From: Amaurobius ferox
Lineage: Eukaryota; Arthropoda; Arachnida; Araneae; Amaurobiidae
Assembly (NCBI GenBank): GCA_951213105.1
Contig: OX578142.1
Span: 2,806,649-2,870,648, forward strand
Length of the DNA stretch: 64,000 nt
Reading direction: 5' to 3'
Shown here one piece after another: positions 22,666 to 35,773 of this stretch. Both the position numbers and the translations under genes were made by a program. Under the pieces are notes generated by a model. The model was given only the letters and a program-made list of their open reading frames with translations. It did not search any database and was not told the DNA's origin. Position 1 is the first letter of the stretch, and each line of letters opens with the position of its first letter.

Positions 22666-24276
22666 TCAAAGAGTTTTTTGAAGATTTTTTATTCGAAGAA
22701 GTTCTTTTTTTAAAGATAAACATTTTGTTCTGTCTCTGGAATTATGGTCAGTAGACCAGGCAAGGGTACCGTCTTTGGAGTTTGCAGAAACACAGTTGAC
22801 ACATATTGGTGATTTACATTTACAGTTTTTGAATGTGTGATCAGCACTAGAACACTGGCTACAATGACTGGTTTCACTTCTACAGTATGCGGCAGAGTGG
22901 CCATAACCCTGGCAACGGAAACAAGTCTGGATAGCAACATATTTTTTAATGAGAATAAGTTTGAAGTGGTAATAGAATTTCTTAATCTTGATCAATTGCT
23001 TCCCAATGTTCTCCTCTACCAGGACAACCCAGTTAACATGATTCTCATGAGTAGAGAAGGTTCTAAGGACCCTAAATTCGTTGTCGTCGAAAGCAGGTTC
23101 GCTTACACGGATCAGGTTTTTAACATGGCACTCGTCAAAGGTGGAAGGTACGTTAAAAAATATTACAGCCATCTTTTTCTTTGGAGGATGAGTAACTCTA
23201 AATTTTTTGCCAATTTCAGATCTCTCAAATTTCGGAACAAGGGTGTTAACTTCCTCATCAGCACAAGTAATTTTCAGAGTTCCGTTATTAAAGGAGGAGA
23301 TGTTGTGGATTTTAACATTCGGAGGACGAGGAAGAAGCTGGAGGTCCTGAATGAGTTGTGAACTGTCTTTAGGTTGATCAATGCTTTGCAGTAAAACACT
23401 GGCATATGAAGGACGAATGACTGACGGAGGTACAAGGTTAGAAGCAGAGAGACTTCTGGTAACTGTTGTCTCGATCAGCGTTGGCAACTCAAGGGATAGG
23501 TTTTTTGAGAAGTTGTCAAGGTTTGAAGCAATTGAATCTTTCAGGAGGCCCAGTTCTTCAGCAAAAGACTTGTTTAAATTTTGAAGAGACAAAGAAACAT
23601 CAGGTTGTACAGGAGCGGAGACATGTGACTCGAAAGTTGTACAGGCATTATGAATAGATTCAAATTTGTTGTCTAAGTATTTTTTTTGAGTCTGAGTAGT
23701 TCGGACATATCGGGAGATATATCCCTTCATTTGATTACAGAATCTCCGAACTTTCAGAAGAAAAAGGTTGCTAGGATCAGAGTTTTCATCACCGAGATCA
23801 ACAGAGGTGACGGAGAATGCGTCATCTTCACCGGTCAGAGAATGTGAAATTTCCGAACAGGTTTGTTCAGGCAAAGAGTCCTGCTCAAGATCCCCGGCGG
23901 AAGCCATAGCAGAGGGAGGCAAAGGGGGAGCGCGAAATGCTGGAGGATTGGAGAACACCGTAAAAACAGGTTTAGTTACGTCAAATACAGGCAATTTCAC
24001 GGAATCATGTTGAGTACGGGATAAGGCAGAAGAATATGAATGCTCGGAAGAAGTCCGTATATTTTCCAGTTGAACTGTAGGTTGCATCAGGGGATTATCA
24101 GGAGGTATAAAAGGCGAAACAGTTTTGTTGTCAAGAATATCCGAGCCAGGGTTGGTAGATATCATGTCAGACTTAGAAATTAATGGAGAGCAGCCAGGTG
24201 AGGATGAACGATCAGAAGAAGCAAGGCTAGGATACATACGAAGATACGAGGAGGGAAGTTCACGAGCGTCAGCCAT
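22666..24276 (-). CDS. ORF1 (Gag-like) protein with three zinc knuckles, 536 aa, copy 1
   Basis: Probable nucleic-acid-binding coat protein of a non-LTR retrotransposon; in known elements ORF1p packages element RNA. Layout: Ser/Pro-rich, low-complexity N-terminus (1-165); mostly helical segment (170-275); basic region with an RRM-like pattern (about 320-450, including MAVIFFNVPS and VNWVVLVEE); then knuckle 1 C452-X2-C455-X4-H460-X4-C465 (CFRCQGYGHSAAYC), knuckle 2 C472-C485 (CSQCSSADHTFKNC), and a long knuckle 3 C492-X2-C495, H511, C519. The start is the ATG at 24274-24276, 155 nt from the element 5' end. No stop or frameshift. Knuckle spacing matches Jockey/I/R1-group ORF1 proteins; the rest is not recognised. 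No ORF2 follows. Confidence 0.92.
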   Translation of the reverse strand: MADARELPSSYLRMYPSLASSDRSSSPGCSPLISKSDMISTNPGSDILDNKTVSPFIPPDNPLMQPTVQLENIRTSSEHSYSSALSRTQHDSVKLPVFDVTKPVFTVFSNPPAFRAPPLPPSAMASAGDLEQDSLPEQTCSEISHSLTGEDDAFSVTSVDLGDENSDPSNLFLLKVRRFCNQMKGYISRYVRTTQTQKKYLDNKFESIHNACTTFESHVSAPVQPDVSLSLQNLNKSFAEELGLLKDSIASNLDNFSKNLSLELPTLIETTVTRSLSASNLVPPSVIRPSYASVLLQSIDQPKDSSQLIQDLQLLPRPPNVKIHNISSFNNGTLKITCADEEVNTLVPKFERSEIGKKFRVTHPPKKKMAVIFFNVPSTFDECHVKNLIRVSEPAFDDNEFRVLRTFSTHENHVNWVVLVEENIGKQLIKIKKFYYHFKLILIKKYVAIQTCFRCQGYGHSAAYCRSETSHCSQCSSADHTFKNCKCKSPICVNCVSANSKDGTLAWSTDHNSRDRTKCLSLKKELLRIKNLQKTL

Positions 24277-24431
24277 GTCAATAGTAGAAAGCAGTCTAGT
24301 TTAAAGTTATATCAACTAACGGTATATTCACTCAAAGTATACACAACATAAATATTACAGGGTGAGAATACATAAAATTAAAGGGGTAGTATGAAAAGGG
24401 TAGCATGAAAGTAGGTAGTAGGGGGGTAGTA
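24277..24431 (-). promoter_or_regulatory. 5' UTR of the class e element with target-like 5' end
   Basis: 155 nt between the target site and the gag ATG. The outermost 50 nt (24381-24431) contain degenerate copies of the insertion site, GGGGTAGTATGAAAA and GGGTAGCATGAAA, and two GTAGTAGGGGG-like units. No promoter motif is recognised. An internal promoter or read-through from the satellite are both possible. Confidence 0.6.
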
Positions 24432-25857
24432 GGGGGGGTAGCATGAAAAAGTATAGATTTTTCGAAATTTTTAAACCTCGTTTTTTGGACATCAAACAGA
24501 AGGTATCGGCCAGAAAGCCAGGAAATCGGTCTTCTCCATCGAAATTAGATTAAAAAATTGTATTTGAACGAAAATTATCATGTTCGGAATTTTCACAAAA
24601 TCGGTAAGGGGGGGTAGCATGAAAAAGTATAGATTTTTCGAAATTTTGAAACCTCGTTTTTTGGACATCAAACAGAAGGTTTCGGCCAGAAAGCCAGGAA
24701 ATCGGTCTTCTCCATCGAAATTAGATATAAAAAATTGTATTTGAACGAAAATTATCATGGTCGGATTTTTCACAAAATCTGTAAGGGGGGTAGCATGAAA
24801 AAGTATAGATTTTTCGAAATTTTTAAACCTCGTTTTTTGGACATCAAACAGAAGGTATCGGCCAGAAAGCCAGGAAATCGGTCTTCTCCATCGAAATTAG
24901 ATTAAAAAATTGTATTTGAACGAAAATTATCATGTTCGGAATTTTCACAAAATCGGTAAGGGGGGGTAGCATGAAAAAGTATAGATTTTTCGAAATTTTG
25001 AAACCTCGTTTTTTGGACATCAAACAGAAGGTTTCGGCCAGAAAGCCAGGAAATCGGTCTTCTCCATCGAAATTAGATATAAAAAATTGTATTTGAACGA
25101 AAATTATCATGGTCGGATTTTTCACAAAATCTGTAAGGGGGGTAGCATGAAAAAGTATAGATTTTTCGAAATTTTGAAACCTCGTATTTTGGACATCAAA
25201 CAGAAGGTATCGGCCAGAAAGCCAGGAAATCGGACTTCTCCATCGAAATTAGATATAAAAAATTGTATTTGAACGAAAATTATCATGGTCGGATTTTTCA
25301 CAAAATCGGTAAGGGGGGGTAGCATGAAAAAGTATAGATTTTTCGAAATTTTGAAACCTCGTTTTTTGGACATCAAACAGAAGGTATCGGCCAGAACCAG
25401 GAAATCGGTCTTCTCCATCGAAATTAGATATAAAAAATTGTATTTGAACGAAAATTATCATGGTCGGATTTTTCACAAAATCGGTAAGGGGGGGTAGCAT
25501 GAAAAAGTATAGATTTTTCGAAATTTTGAAACCTCGTTTTTTGGACATCAAACAGAAGGTATCGGCCAGAAACCAGGAAATCGGTCTTCTCCATCGAAAT
25601 TAGATATAAAAAATTGTATTTGAACGAAAATTATCATGGTCGGATTTTTCACAAAATCGGTAAGGGGGGGTAGCATGAAAAAGTATAGATTTTTCGAAAT
25701 TTTGAAACCTCGTTTTTTGGACATCAAACAGAAGGTATCGGCCAGAAAGCCAGGAAATCGGACTTCTCCATCGAAATTAGATATAAAAAATTGTATTTGA
25801 ACGAAAATTATCATGGTCGGATTTTTCACAAAATCGGTAAGGGGGGGTAGCATGAAA
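24432..25857 (+). repeat. Satellite block S6 (8 monomers) with a duplicated dimer
   Basis: Marker order AAATTTTTAAACC/GATTAAAA/CATGTTCGG; GTTTCGG; the same two again; CGTATTTTGG; GCCAGAACCAGG; GCCAGAAACCAGG; GCCAGG with GGACTT. It ends at island 6. Confidence 0.95.
24444..25147 (+). repeat. 352-bp dimer duplication
   Basis: About 24444-24795 and 24796-25147 are identical at an offset of 352 bp, that is two monomers. The homologous flank of island 12 (56993 onward) has this dimer once. This is a recent one-step expansion by a dimer. Confidence 0.9.
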
Positions 25858-26823
25858 GGCCCAGACCATACAGCCAACCCAGGGGTTTATGGCAGTTTAA
25901 TGTATGGCCGGGAGAAAATTTAGAACAGGAGAATTTAGAAATTTAGAAAATTTAGAACAGGAGAGTTTAGAAAATTTAGAACAGGAGACCGACTTCCACA
26001 GACCGACACCCTCGAGCAGCCCAGAGTAAACCAGTAGTTTATTAAATAATCAATCAAAGGTTACAGTTACAAAGTGTTAGGTGTCACGTAGGACACAGGC
26101 AGCAGAACAGACAGGCAAGCAAACAGACAACAAACCACAAAGATAAAAGTACAAAACGTGTCACATAAGACACAAACAGCAAAACGTTTCACGTAGGACA
26201 CAGACAGCAAGAAAAACAGCAAGCAAACGGCACAAAACGTGTCACATAAGACACAAACAGCAAAACGTGTCACGTAGGACACAGACACAGGAATAACAGC
26301 AGCAAACGACAAAAACAAATATAACATAAAACAAGTCATCTTCAAATTTCAAAAATTTAAAAACTATTCAAATATTTAATTTCAATAAGTATTTGAAATC
26401 AAAATAATTCAGATGGCCGGAAGTCAGCCGGACCGGCTAAGAGTCAACCAGAACGGTCGGAAGTCAGCCAAACCCCAGGAGCAAGGACAATACGACATCA
26501 AAGCACAACATCAAAACACAAGTATAACACAATAACACAATAGTAGATCTTAAACTGTAAATGTGAAAGATGGCTAAGACTGTAAGTTTTGAAGGTTTTT
26601 AGTTCGTAAAAGTTCCCCTTGGAAACAGACACACTTAGACAGGTCCCTAGAATTGTGATCAGTAGGTAAGTTCAGAGTTTTGTCTTTATCATTAGCCAAG
26701 GAACAATTGATGCACTTGAGCATAACACTTTTACAGTTTTTAAAGGAGTGATCGTGAGCGGAGCACTGACTGCAAGCACTGACAGCACTGACAGCACTGA
26801 CTGCACTGACAGCACTGACTGCA
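25858..26823 (-). mobile_element. Island 6: class d element copy
   Basis: 966 bp, near-identical to island 4 with the same 5' end and the same first monomer on its right (TTTTTTG/GATAACC). Its left monomer lacks the GGGGGGATAGC marker, so the left flank has recombined since insertion. Hairpins at 26081-26282. Confidence 0.9.
26574..26823 (-). pseudogene. Class d gag 3' fragment, copy in island 6
   Basis: Knuckles 2 and 3 and the stop codon (26574-26576) as in island 4, with the same 9-bp expansion at the 5' edge. Confidence 0.85.
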
Positions 26824-29800
26824 GGGGGGGTAGCATGAAAAAGTATAGATTTTTTGAAATTTTGAAACCTCGTTTTTTGGACATCAAACAGGAGGTATCG
26901 GCCAGATAACCAGGAAATCGGACTTCTCCATCGAAATTAGATATAAAAAATTGTATTTGAACGAAAATTATCATGGTCGGATTTTTCACAAAATCGGTAA
27001 GGGGGGGTAGCATGAAAAAGTATAGATTTTTCGAAATTTTGAAACCTCGTATTTTGGACATCAAACAGAAGGTATCGGCCAGAAAGCCAGGAAATCGGTC
27101 TTCTCCATCGAAATTAGATATAAAAAATTGTATTTGAACGAAAATTATCATGGTCGGATTTTTCACAAAATCGGTAAGTCGGGTTAGCATGAAAAAGTAT
27201 AGATTTTTGGAAATTTTGAAACCTCGTTTTTTGGACATCAAACAGAAGGTATCGGCCAGAAAACCAGGAAATCGGACTTCTCCATCGAAATTAGATATAA
27301 AAAATTGTATTTGAACGAAAATTATCATGGTCGGATTTTTCACAAAATCGGTAAGGGGGGGTAGCATGAAAAAGTATAGATTTTTCGAAATTTTGAAACC
27401 TCGTTTTTTGGACATCAAACAGAAGGTATCGGCCAGAAAGCCAGGAAATCGGTCTTCTCCATCGAAATTAGATATAAAAAATTGTATTTGAACGAAAATT
27501 ATCATGGTCGGATTTTTCACAAAATCGGTAAGGGGGGGTAGCATGAAAAAGTATAGATTTTTCGAAATTTTGAAACCTCGTTTTTTGGACATCAAACAGA
27601 AGGTATCGGCCAGAAAGCTAGGAAATCGGACTTCTCCATCGAAATTAGATATAAAAAATTGTATTTGAACGAAAATTATAATGGTCGGATTTTTCACAAA
27701 ATCGGTAAGGGGGGGTAGCATGAAAAAGTATAGATTTTTCGAAATTTTTAAACCTCGTTTTTTGGACATCAAACAGAAGGTATCGGCCAGAAAGCCAGGA
27801 AATCGGTCTTCTCCATCGAAATTAGATTAAAAACTTGTATTTGAACGAAAATTATCATGTTCGGAATTTTCACAAAATCGGTAAGGGGGGGTAGCATGAA
27901 AAAGTATAGATTTTTCGAAATTTTGAAACCTCGTTTTTTGGACATCAAACAGAAGGTATCGGCCAGAAAGCCAGGAAATCGGTCTTCTCCATCGAAATTA
28001 GATATAAAAAATTGTATTTGAACGAAAATTATCATGGTCGGATTTTTCACAATATCTGTAAGGGGGGTAGCATGAAAAAGTATAGATTTTTCGAAATTTT
28101 GAAACCTCGTATTTTGGACATCAAACAGAAGGTATCGGCCAGAAAGCCAGGAAATCGGACTTCTCCATCGAAATTAGATATAAAAAATTGTATTTGAACG
28201 AAAATTATCATGGTCGGATTTTTCACAAAATCGGTAAGGGGGGGTAGCATGAAAAAGTATAGATTTTTCGAAATTTTGAAACCTCGTTTTTTGGACATCA
28301 AACAGAAGGTATCGGCCAGAAACCAGGAAATCGGTCTTCTCCATCGAAATTAGATATAAAAAATTGTATTTGAACGAAAATTATCATGGTCGGATTTTTC
28401 ACAAAATCGGTAAGGGGGGGTAGCATGAAAAAGTATAGATTTTTCGAAATTTTGAAACCTCGTTTTTTGGACATCAAACAGAAGGTATCGGCCAGAAACC
28501 AGGAAATCGGTCTTCTCCATCGAAATTAGATATAAAAAATTGTATTTGAACGAAAATTATCATGGTCGGATTTTTCACAAAATCGGTAAGGGGGGGGTAG
28601 CATGAAAAAGTATAGATTTTTCGAAATTTTGAAACCTCGTATTTTGGACATCAAACAGAAGGTATCGGCCAGAAAGCCAGGAAATCGGTCTTCTCCATCG
28701 AAATTAGATATAAAAAATTGTATTTGAACGAAAATTATCATGGTCGGATTTTTCACAAAATCGGTAAGTCGGGTTAGCATGAAAAAGTATAGATTTTTGG
28801 AAATTTTGAAACCTCGTTTTTTGGACATCAAACAGAAGGTATCGGCCAGAAAACCAGGAAATCGGACTTCTCCATCGAAATTAGATATAAAAAATTGTAT
28901 TTGAACGAAAATTATCATGGTCGGATTTTTCACAAAATCGGTAAGGGGGGGTAGCATGAAAAAGTATAGATTTTTCGAAATTTTGAAACCTCGTTTTTTG
29001 GACATCAAACAGAAGGTATCGGCCAGAAAGCCAGGAAATCGGTCTTCTCCATCGAAATTAGATATAAAAAATTGTATTTGAACGAAAATTATCATGGTCG
29101 GATTTTTCACAAAATCGGTAAGGGGGGGTAGCATGAAAAAGTGTAGATTTTTCGAAATTTTGAAACCTCGTATTTTGGACATCAAAGAGAAGGTATCGGC
29201 CAGAAAGCCAGGAAATCGGACTTCTCCATCGAAATTAGATATAAAAAATTGTATTTGAACGAAAATTATCATGGTCGGATTTTTCACAAAATCGGTAAGG
29301 GGGGGTAGCATGAAAAAGTATAGATTTTTCGAAATTTTGAAACCTCGTTTTTTGGACATCAAACAGAAGGTATCGGCCAGAACCCAGGAAATCGGTCTTC
29401 TCCATCGAAATTAGATATAAAAAATTGTATTTGAACGAAAATTATCATGGTCGGATTTTTCACAAAATCGGTAAGGGGGGGTAGCATGAAAAAGTATAGA
29501 TTTTTCGAAATTTTGAAACCTTGTTTTTTGGACATCAAACAGAAGGTATCGGCCAGAAAACCAGGAAATCGGTCTTCTCCATCGAAATTAGATATAAAAA
29601 ATTGTATTTGAACGAAAATTATCATGGTCGGATGTTTCACAAAATCTGTAAGGGGGGTAGCATGAAAAGGTGTAGATTTTTCGAAATTTTGAAACCTCGT
29701 TTTTTGGACATCAAACAGAAGGTATCGGCCAGAAAGCCAGGAAATCGGTCTTCTCCATCGAAATTAGATATAAAAAATTGTATTTGAACGAAAATTATCA

Positions 29801-32800
29801 TGGTCGGATTTTTCACAAAATCGGTAAGGGGGGGTAGCATGAAAAAGTATAGATTTTTCGAAATTTTGAAACCTCGTTTTTTGGACATCAAACAGAAGGT
29901 ATCGGCCAGAAAGCTAGGAAATCGGACTTCTCCATCGAAATTAGATATAAAAAATTGTATTTGAACGAAAATTATAATGGTCGGATTTTTCACAAAATCG
30001 GTAAGGGGGGGTAGCATGAAAAAGTATAGATTTTTCGAAATTTTTAAACCTCGTTTTTTGGACATCAAACAGAAGGTATCGGCCAGAAAGCCAGGAAATC
30101 GGTCTTCTCCATCGAAATTAGATTAAAAAATTGTATTTGAACGAAAATTATCATGTTCGGAATTTTCACAAAATCGGTAAGGGGGGGTAGCATGAAAAAG
30201 TATAGATTTTTCGAAATTTTGAAACCTCGTTTTTTGGACATCAAACAGAAGATATCGGCCAGAAAGCCAGGAAATCGGTCTTCTCCATCGAAATTAGATA
30301 TAAAAAATTGTATTTGAACGAAAATTATCATGGTCGGATTTTTCACAATATCTGTAAGGGGGGTAGCATGAAAAAGTATAGATTTTTCGAAATTTTGAAA
30401 CCTCGTATTTTGGACATCAAACAGAAGGTATCGGCCAGAAAGCCAGGAAATCGGACTTCTCCATCGAAATTAGATATAAAAAATTGTATTTGAACGAAAA
30501 TTATCATGGTCGGATTTTTCACAAAATCGGTAAGGGGGGGTAGCATGAAAAAGTATAGATTTTTCGAAATTTTGAAACCTCGTTTTTTGGACATCAAACA
30601 GAAGGTATCGGCCAGAAACCAGGAAATCGGTCTTCTCCATCGAAATTAGATATAAAAAATTGTATTTGAACGAAAATTATCATGGTCGGATTTTTCACAA
30701 AATCGGTAAGGGGGGGTAGCATGAAAAAGTATAGATTTTTCGAAATTTTGAAACCTCGTTTTTTGGACATCAAACAGAAGGTATCGGCCAGAAACCAGGA
30801 AATCGGTCTTCTCCATCGAAATTAGATATAAAAAATTGTATTTGAACGAAAATTATCATGGTCGGATTTTTCACAAAATCGGTAAGGGGGGGGGTAGCAT
30901 GAAAAAGTATAGATTTTTCGAAATTTTGAAACCTCGTTTTTTGGACATCAAACAGAAGGTATCGGCCAGAAAGCCAGGAAATCGGTCTTCTCCATCGAAA
31001 TTAGATATAAAAAATTGTATTTGAACGAAAATTATCATGGTCGGATTTTTCACAAAATCGGTAAGGGGGGGTAGCATGAAAAAGTATAGATTTTTCGAAA
31101 TTTTGAAACCTCGTATTTTGGACATCAAACAGAAGGTATCGGCCAGAAAGCCAGGAAATCGGTCTTCTCCATCGAAATTAGATATAAAAAATTGTATTTG
31201 AACGAAAATTATCATGGTCGGATTTTTCACAAAATCGGTAAGTCGGGTTAGCATGAAAAAGTATAGATTTTTGGAAATTTTGAAACCTCGTTTTTTGGAC
31301 ATCAAACAGAAGGTATCGGCCAGAAAACCAGGAAATCGGACTTCTCCATCGAAATTAGATATAAAAAATTGTATTTGAACGAAAATTATCATGGTCGGAT
31401 TTTTCACAAAATCGGTAAGGGGGGGTAGCATGAAAAAGTATAGATTTTTCGAAATTTTGAAACCTCGTTTTTTGGACATCAAACAGAAGGTATCGGCCAG
31501 AAAGCCAGGAAATCGGTCTTCTCCATCGAAATTAGATATAAAAAATTGTATTTGAACGAAAATTATCATGGTCGGATTTTTCACAAAATCGGTAAGGGGG
31601 GGTAGCATGAAAAAGTGTAGATTTTTCGAAATTTTGAAACCTCGTATTTTGGACATCAAAGAGAAGGTATCGGCCAGAAAGCCAGGAAATCGGACTTCTC
31701 CATCGAAATTAGATATAAAAAATTGTATTTGAACGAAAATTATCATGGTCGGATTTTTCACAAAATCGGTAAGGGGGGGTAGCATGAAAAAGTATAGATT
31801 TTTCGAAATTTTGAAACCTCGTTTTTTGGACATCAAACAGAAGGTATCGGCCAGAACCCAGGAAATCGGTCTTCTCCATCGAAATTAGATATAAAAAATT
31901 GTATTTGAACGAAAATTATCATGGTCGGATTTTTCACAAAATCGGTAAGGGGGGGTAGCATGAAAAAGTATAGATTTTTCGAAATTTTGAAACCTTGTTT
32001 TTTGGACATCAAACAGAAGGTATCGGCCAGAAAACCAGGAAATCGGTCTTCTCCATCGAAATTAGATATAAAAAATTGTATTTGAACGAAAATTATCATG
32101 GTCGGATGTTTCACAAAATCTGTAAGGGGGGTAGCATGAAAAGGTGTAGATTTTTCGAAATTTTGAAACCTCGTTTTTTGGACATCAAACAGAAGGTATC
32201 GGCCAGAAAGCCAGGAAATCGGTCTTCTCCATCGAAATTAGATATAAAAAATTGTATTTGAACGAAAATTATCATGGTCGTATTTTTCACAAAATCGGTA
32301 AGGGGGGGTAGCATGAAAAAGTATAGATTTTTCGAAATTTTGAAACCTCGTTTTTTGGACATCAAACAGAAGGTATCGGCCAGAAAGCCAGGAAATCGGT
32401 CTTCTCCATCGAAATTAGATATAAAAAATTGTATTTGAACGAAAATTATCATGGTCGGATTTTTCACAAAATCGGTAAGGGGGGGTAGCATGAAAAAGTA
32501 TAGATTTTTCGAAATTTTGAAACCTCGTTTTTTAGACATCAAACAGAAGGTATCGGCCAGAAAGCCAGGAAATCGGTCTTCTCCATCGAAATTAGATTAA
32601 AAAATTGTATTTGGACGAAAATTATCATGGTCGGATTTTTCACAAAATCGGTAAGGGGGGGTAGCATGAAAAAGTATAGATTTTTCGAAATTTTGAAACC
32701 TCGTTTTTTGGACATCAAACAGAAGGTATCGGCCAGAAAGCCAGGAAATCGGTCTTCTCCATCGAAATTAGATATAAAAAATTGTATTTGAACGAAAATT

Positions 32801-34261
32801 ATCATGGTCGGATTTTTCACAAAATCTGTAAGGGGGGGTAGCATGAAAAAGTATAGATTTTTCGAAATTTTGAAACCTCGTTTTTTGGACATCAAACAGA
32901 AGGTATCGGCCAGAAAGCTAGGAAATCGGACTTCTCCATCGAAATTAGATATAAAAAATTGTATTTGAACGAAAATTATCATGGTCGGATTTTTCACAAA
33001 ATCGGTAAGGGGGGGTAGCATGAAAAAGTATAGATTTTTCGAAATTTTGAAACCTCGTTTTTTGGACATCAAACAGAAGGTATCGGCCAGAAAACCAGGA
33101 AATCGGTCTTCTCCATCGAAATTAGATATAAAAAAATGTATTTGAACGAAAATTATCATGGTCGGATTTTTCACAAAATCGGTAAGGGGGGGTAGCATGA
33201 AAAAGTATAGATTTTTCGAAATTTTGAAACCACGTTTTTTGGACATCAAACAGAAGGTATCGGCCAGTAAGCCAGGAAATCGGTCTTCTCCATCGAAATT
33301 AGATATAAAAAATTGTATTTGAACGAAAATTATCATGGTCGAATTTTTCACAAAATGTGTAAGGGGGTAGCATGAAAAAGTATAGATTTTTCGAAATTTT
33401 GAAACCTCGTTTTTTGGACATCAAACAGAAGGTATCGGCCAGAAAGCCAGGAAATCGGACTTCTCCATCGAAATTAGATATAAAAAATTGTATTTGAACG
33501 AAAATTATCATGGTCGGATTTTTCACAAAATCGGTAAGGGGGGGTAGCATGAAAAAGTATAGATTTTTCGAAATTTTGAAACCTCGTTTTTTGGACATCA
33601 AACAGAAGGTATCGGCCAGAAAGCCAGGAAATCGGTCTTCTCCATCGAAATTAGATTAAAAAATTGTATTTGAACGAAAATTATCATGGTCGGATTTTTC
33701 ACAAAATCGGTAAGGGGGGGTGGCATGAAAAAGTATAGATTTTTCGAAATTTTGAAACCTCGTTTTTTGGACATCAAACAGAAGGTATCGGCCAGAAAAC
33801 CAGGAAATCGGTCTTCTCCATCGAAATTAGATATAAAAAATTGTATTTGAACGAAAATTATCATGGTCGGATTTTTCACAAAATCGGTAAGGGGGGGTAG
33901 CATGAAAAAGTATAGATTTTTCGAAATTTTGAAACCACGTTTTTTGGACATCAAACAGAAGGTATCGGCCAGTAAGCCAGGAAATCGGTCTTCTCCATCG
34001 AAATTAGATATAAAAAATTGTATTTGAACGAAAATTTTCATGGTCGGATTTTTCACAAAATCTGTAAGGGGGGGTAGCATGAAAAAGTATAGATTTTTCG
34101 AAATTTTGAAACCTCGTTTTTTGGACATCAAACAGAAGGTATCGGCCAGAAAGCTAGGAAATCGGACTTCTCCATCGAAATTAGATATAAAAAATTGTAT
34201 TTGAACGAAAATTATAATGGTCGGATTTTTCACAAAATCGGTAAGGGGGGGTAGCATGAAA
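26824..34261 (+). repeat. Satellite block S7 (about 42 monomers)
   Basis: Longest unbroken stretch besides S1. It holds the higher-order repeat described at 27700-32540. The last part (33,299-34,261) matches 19,353-20,316 and is an unoccupied counterpart of the class f site (33538-33554). The AAGTCGGGTTAGC variant occurs at 27175, 28768 and 31241. Confidence 0.96.
27700..32540 (+). repeat. Higher-order repeat with 2,296 / 2,474-bp spacing (13 to 14 monomers)
   Basis: Markers near 27,769-28,301 recur at an offset of 2,296 bp (30,065-30,597). Markers at 28,768-29,787 recur at 2,473-2,474 bp (31,241-32,261), so the second unit gained one 178-bp monomer. The private AAAAGGTGTAG monomer appears at 29663 and 32135. 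A third version lies at about 41,765-43,990 (offset about 14.0 kb) and a fourth, partial one at about 60,100-60,870. Confidence 0.88.
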
Positions 34262-35773
34262 GGCCCAGACCATACAGCCAACCCAGGGGTTTATGGCAGT
34301 TTAATGTATGGCCGGGAGAAAATTTAGAACAGGAAATTTAGAACAGGAGAATTTAGAAATTTAGAAAATTTAGAACAGAAGACCGACTTCCACAGACCGA
34401 CACCCACGAGCAGCCCAGAGTAAACCAGTAGTTTATTAAATAAACAATCAAAGGTTACAGTTACAAAATATTAGGTGTCACGTAGGACACAGGCAGCAGA
34501 ACAGACAGGCAAACAAACAAACAACAAACCACAAAGATACAGCAAACAACATAAAGAACACAGCAAACAACATAAAATCACTGCAAACAACATGAAGAAG
34601 GGAGTCAGACAATTAAAAGAAATTAAACTTTCTATTAGTGTTTAAATTCAAAGGTCTTAAGTTAACGGTTTAAAACTTAATCGATCCCAAATTTTGAAAT
34701 TTATAATGATACTAAATTCTCAATAAAAGAAGTTATTCCATTAAAAGTTCTATCAGATTTATATAGTTTTTAATAATTTTTTTTTTTTATTAAGAGTAAA
34801 GATATAATTTTAGTTTATATTTACAAGCCTGGTTTCCATAAAGGATCAAGCCCAAGGGTTAAATCCAGGAAAATTAAAATATTCATCACTAAAACCAGAT
34901 AAAAACGTTAATTAATTAAAGAAAATATGCCAGTAAACAGTTAAAAAGTTTTAAGTTAAAGGAAGATAATTAAAAGTTTATTATTATTATTATTATTATT
35001 ATTATTTTTTTTTAAACATAAAATTTACACTAAGGGTTATAAAGTGTTTTTTCACTCTCTTTTCTATTTTTTTTTCTCTAAAACTTATCAATTATTCTAA
35101 GGATGAAACAACGAAGGTCAATTATGAGTCGAAAGGGGAAAAAGCCCCAACGAAAGCCTCCAAAAAGCAAAGAGCCCCAAAGACTCAAGCAGAAAGTTAA
35201 CAAAAGTTAACGAAGATTAAATTACAAAAGTATACAAATATTTGAGTTTAAAAATAGGATTTATCATCCAGTTTTTCATTCAATTTTTCTCTTATAAAAG
35301 GATTAAATAAATGACAAAATGCCAGAATTACAATGTAAGAGGGGGAAGGGGAAAAGTGAGATCTCCAAAAAAAGGGGAAGAGTGAGCACTCACAGTTGAA
35401 AAAATAATAACAATATATAACATGAAGAAGGTTGAGTAGATATCATGTGGTATTGGTATATTTACAGTAGATGTCAACCTAAAGGCGATTGTATGTCACA
35501 CAGAGTGCAAGATAAGCAGATTATGTAGATTCTGCTCAATGAATAAATTACTCACAGAAGCACAAATCGACGATAAGATGCTCCCAGAGGCTCAGAATAT
35601 CTATTTCAAGAACCGGAGTCGCTACTAAAGTTTCATGTAAAGTCACCATGTAAGGTTTCACGCACACAGGTACACGAAGAAATCTCCCCATTCACAAAGA
35701 ACCGTCATCTGTGACAAGAGAGGAGCGCTCCACCTTAGAAGCACTTCACCTCCACTCAGAAGAAGTGGCGTCA

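Larger units (their letters stand above)
20317..24431 (-). mobile_element. Island 5: complete class e ORF1-only non-LTR element (4.1 kb)
   Basis: In element sense: 5' UTR 24277-24431, intact gag 22666-24276, 3' UTR 20317-22665. The G7TAGCATGAAA duplication lies at 20300-20316 and 24432-24448. No reverse transcriptase or endonuclease is recognisable in any frame, and the 3' end has no poly(A). The 3'-terminal 280 or so nt are shared with the RT-bearing class b/c. The layout (gag, long 3' UTR, no RT) resembles HeT-A of Drosophila telomeres; that is analogy, not demonstrated kinship. Islands 7 and 12 are near-identical copies sharing left-flank monomers, so they probably spread by segmental duplication. 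Confidence 0.9.

Noticed and set aside
22837..23361. 174-codon plus-strand frame opposite gag (also 36828-37352)
   Set aside because: Lies antisense inside the gag ORF and is cut to 115 codons by a stop in the third copy (55398-55745); it is a shadow.
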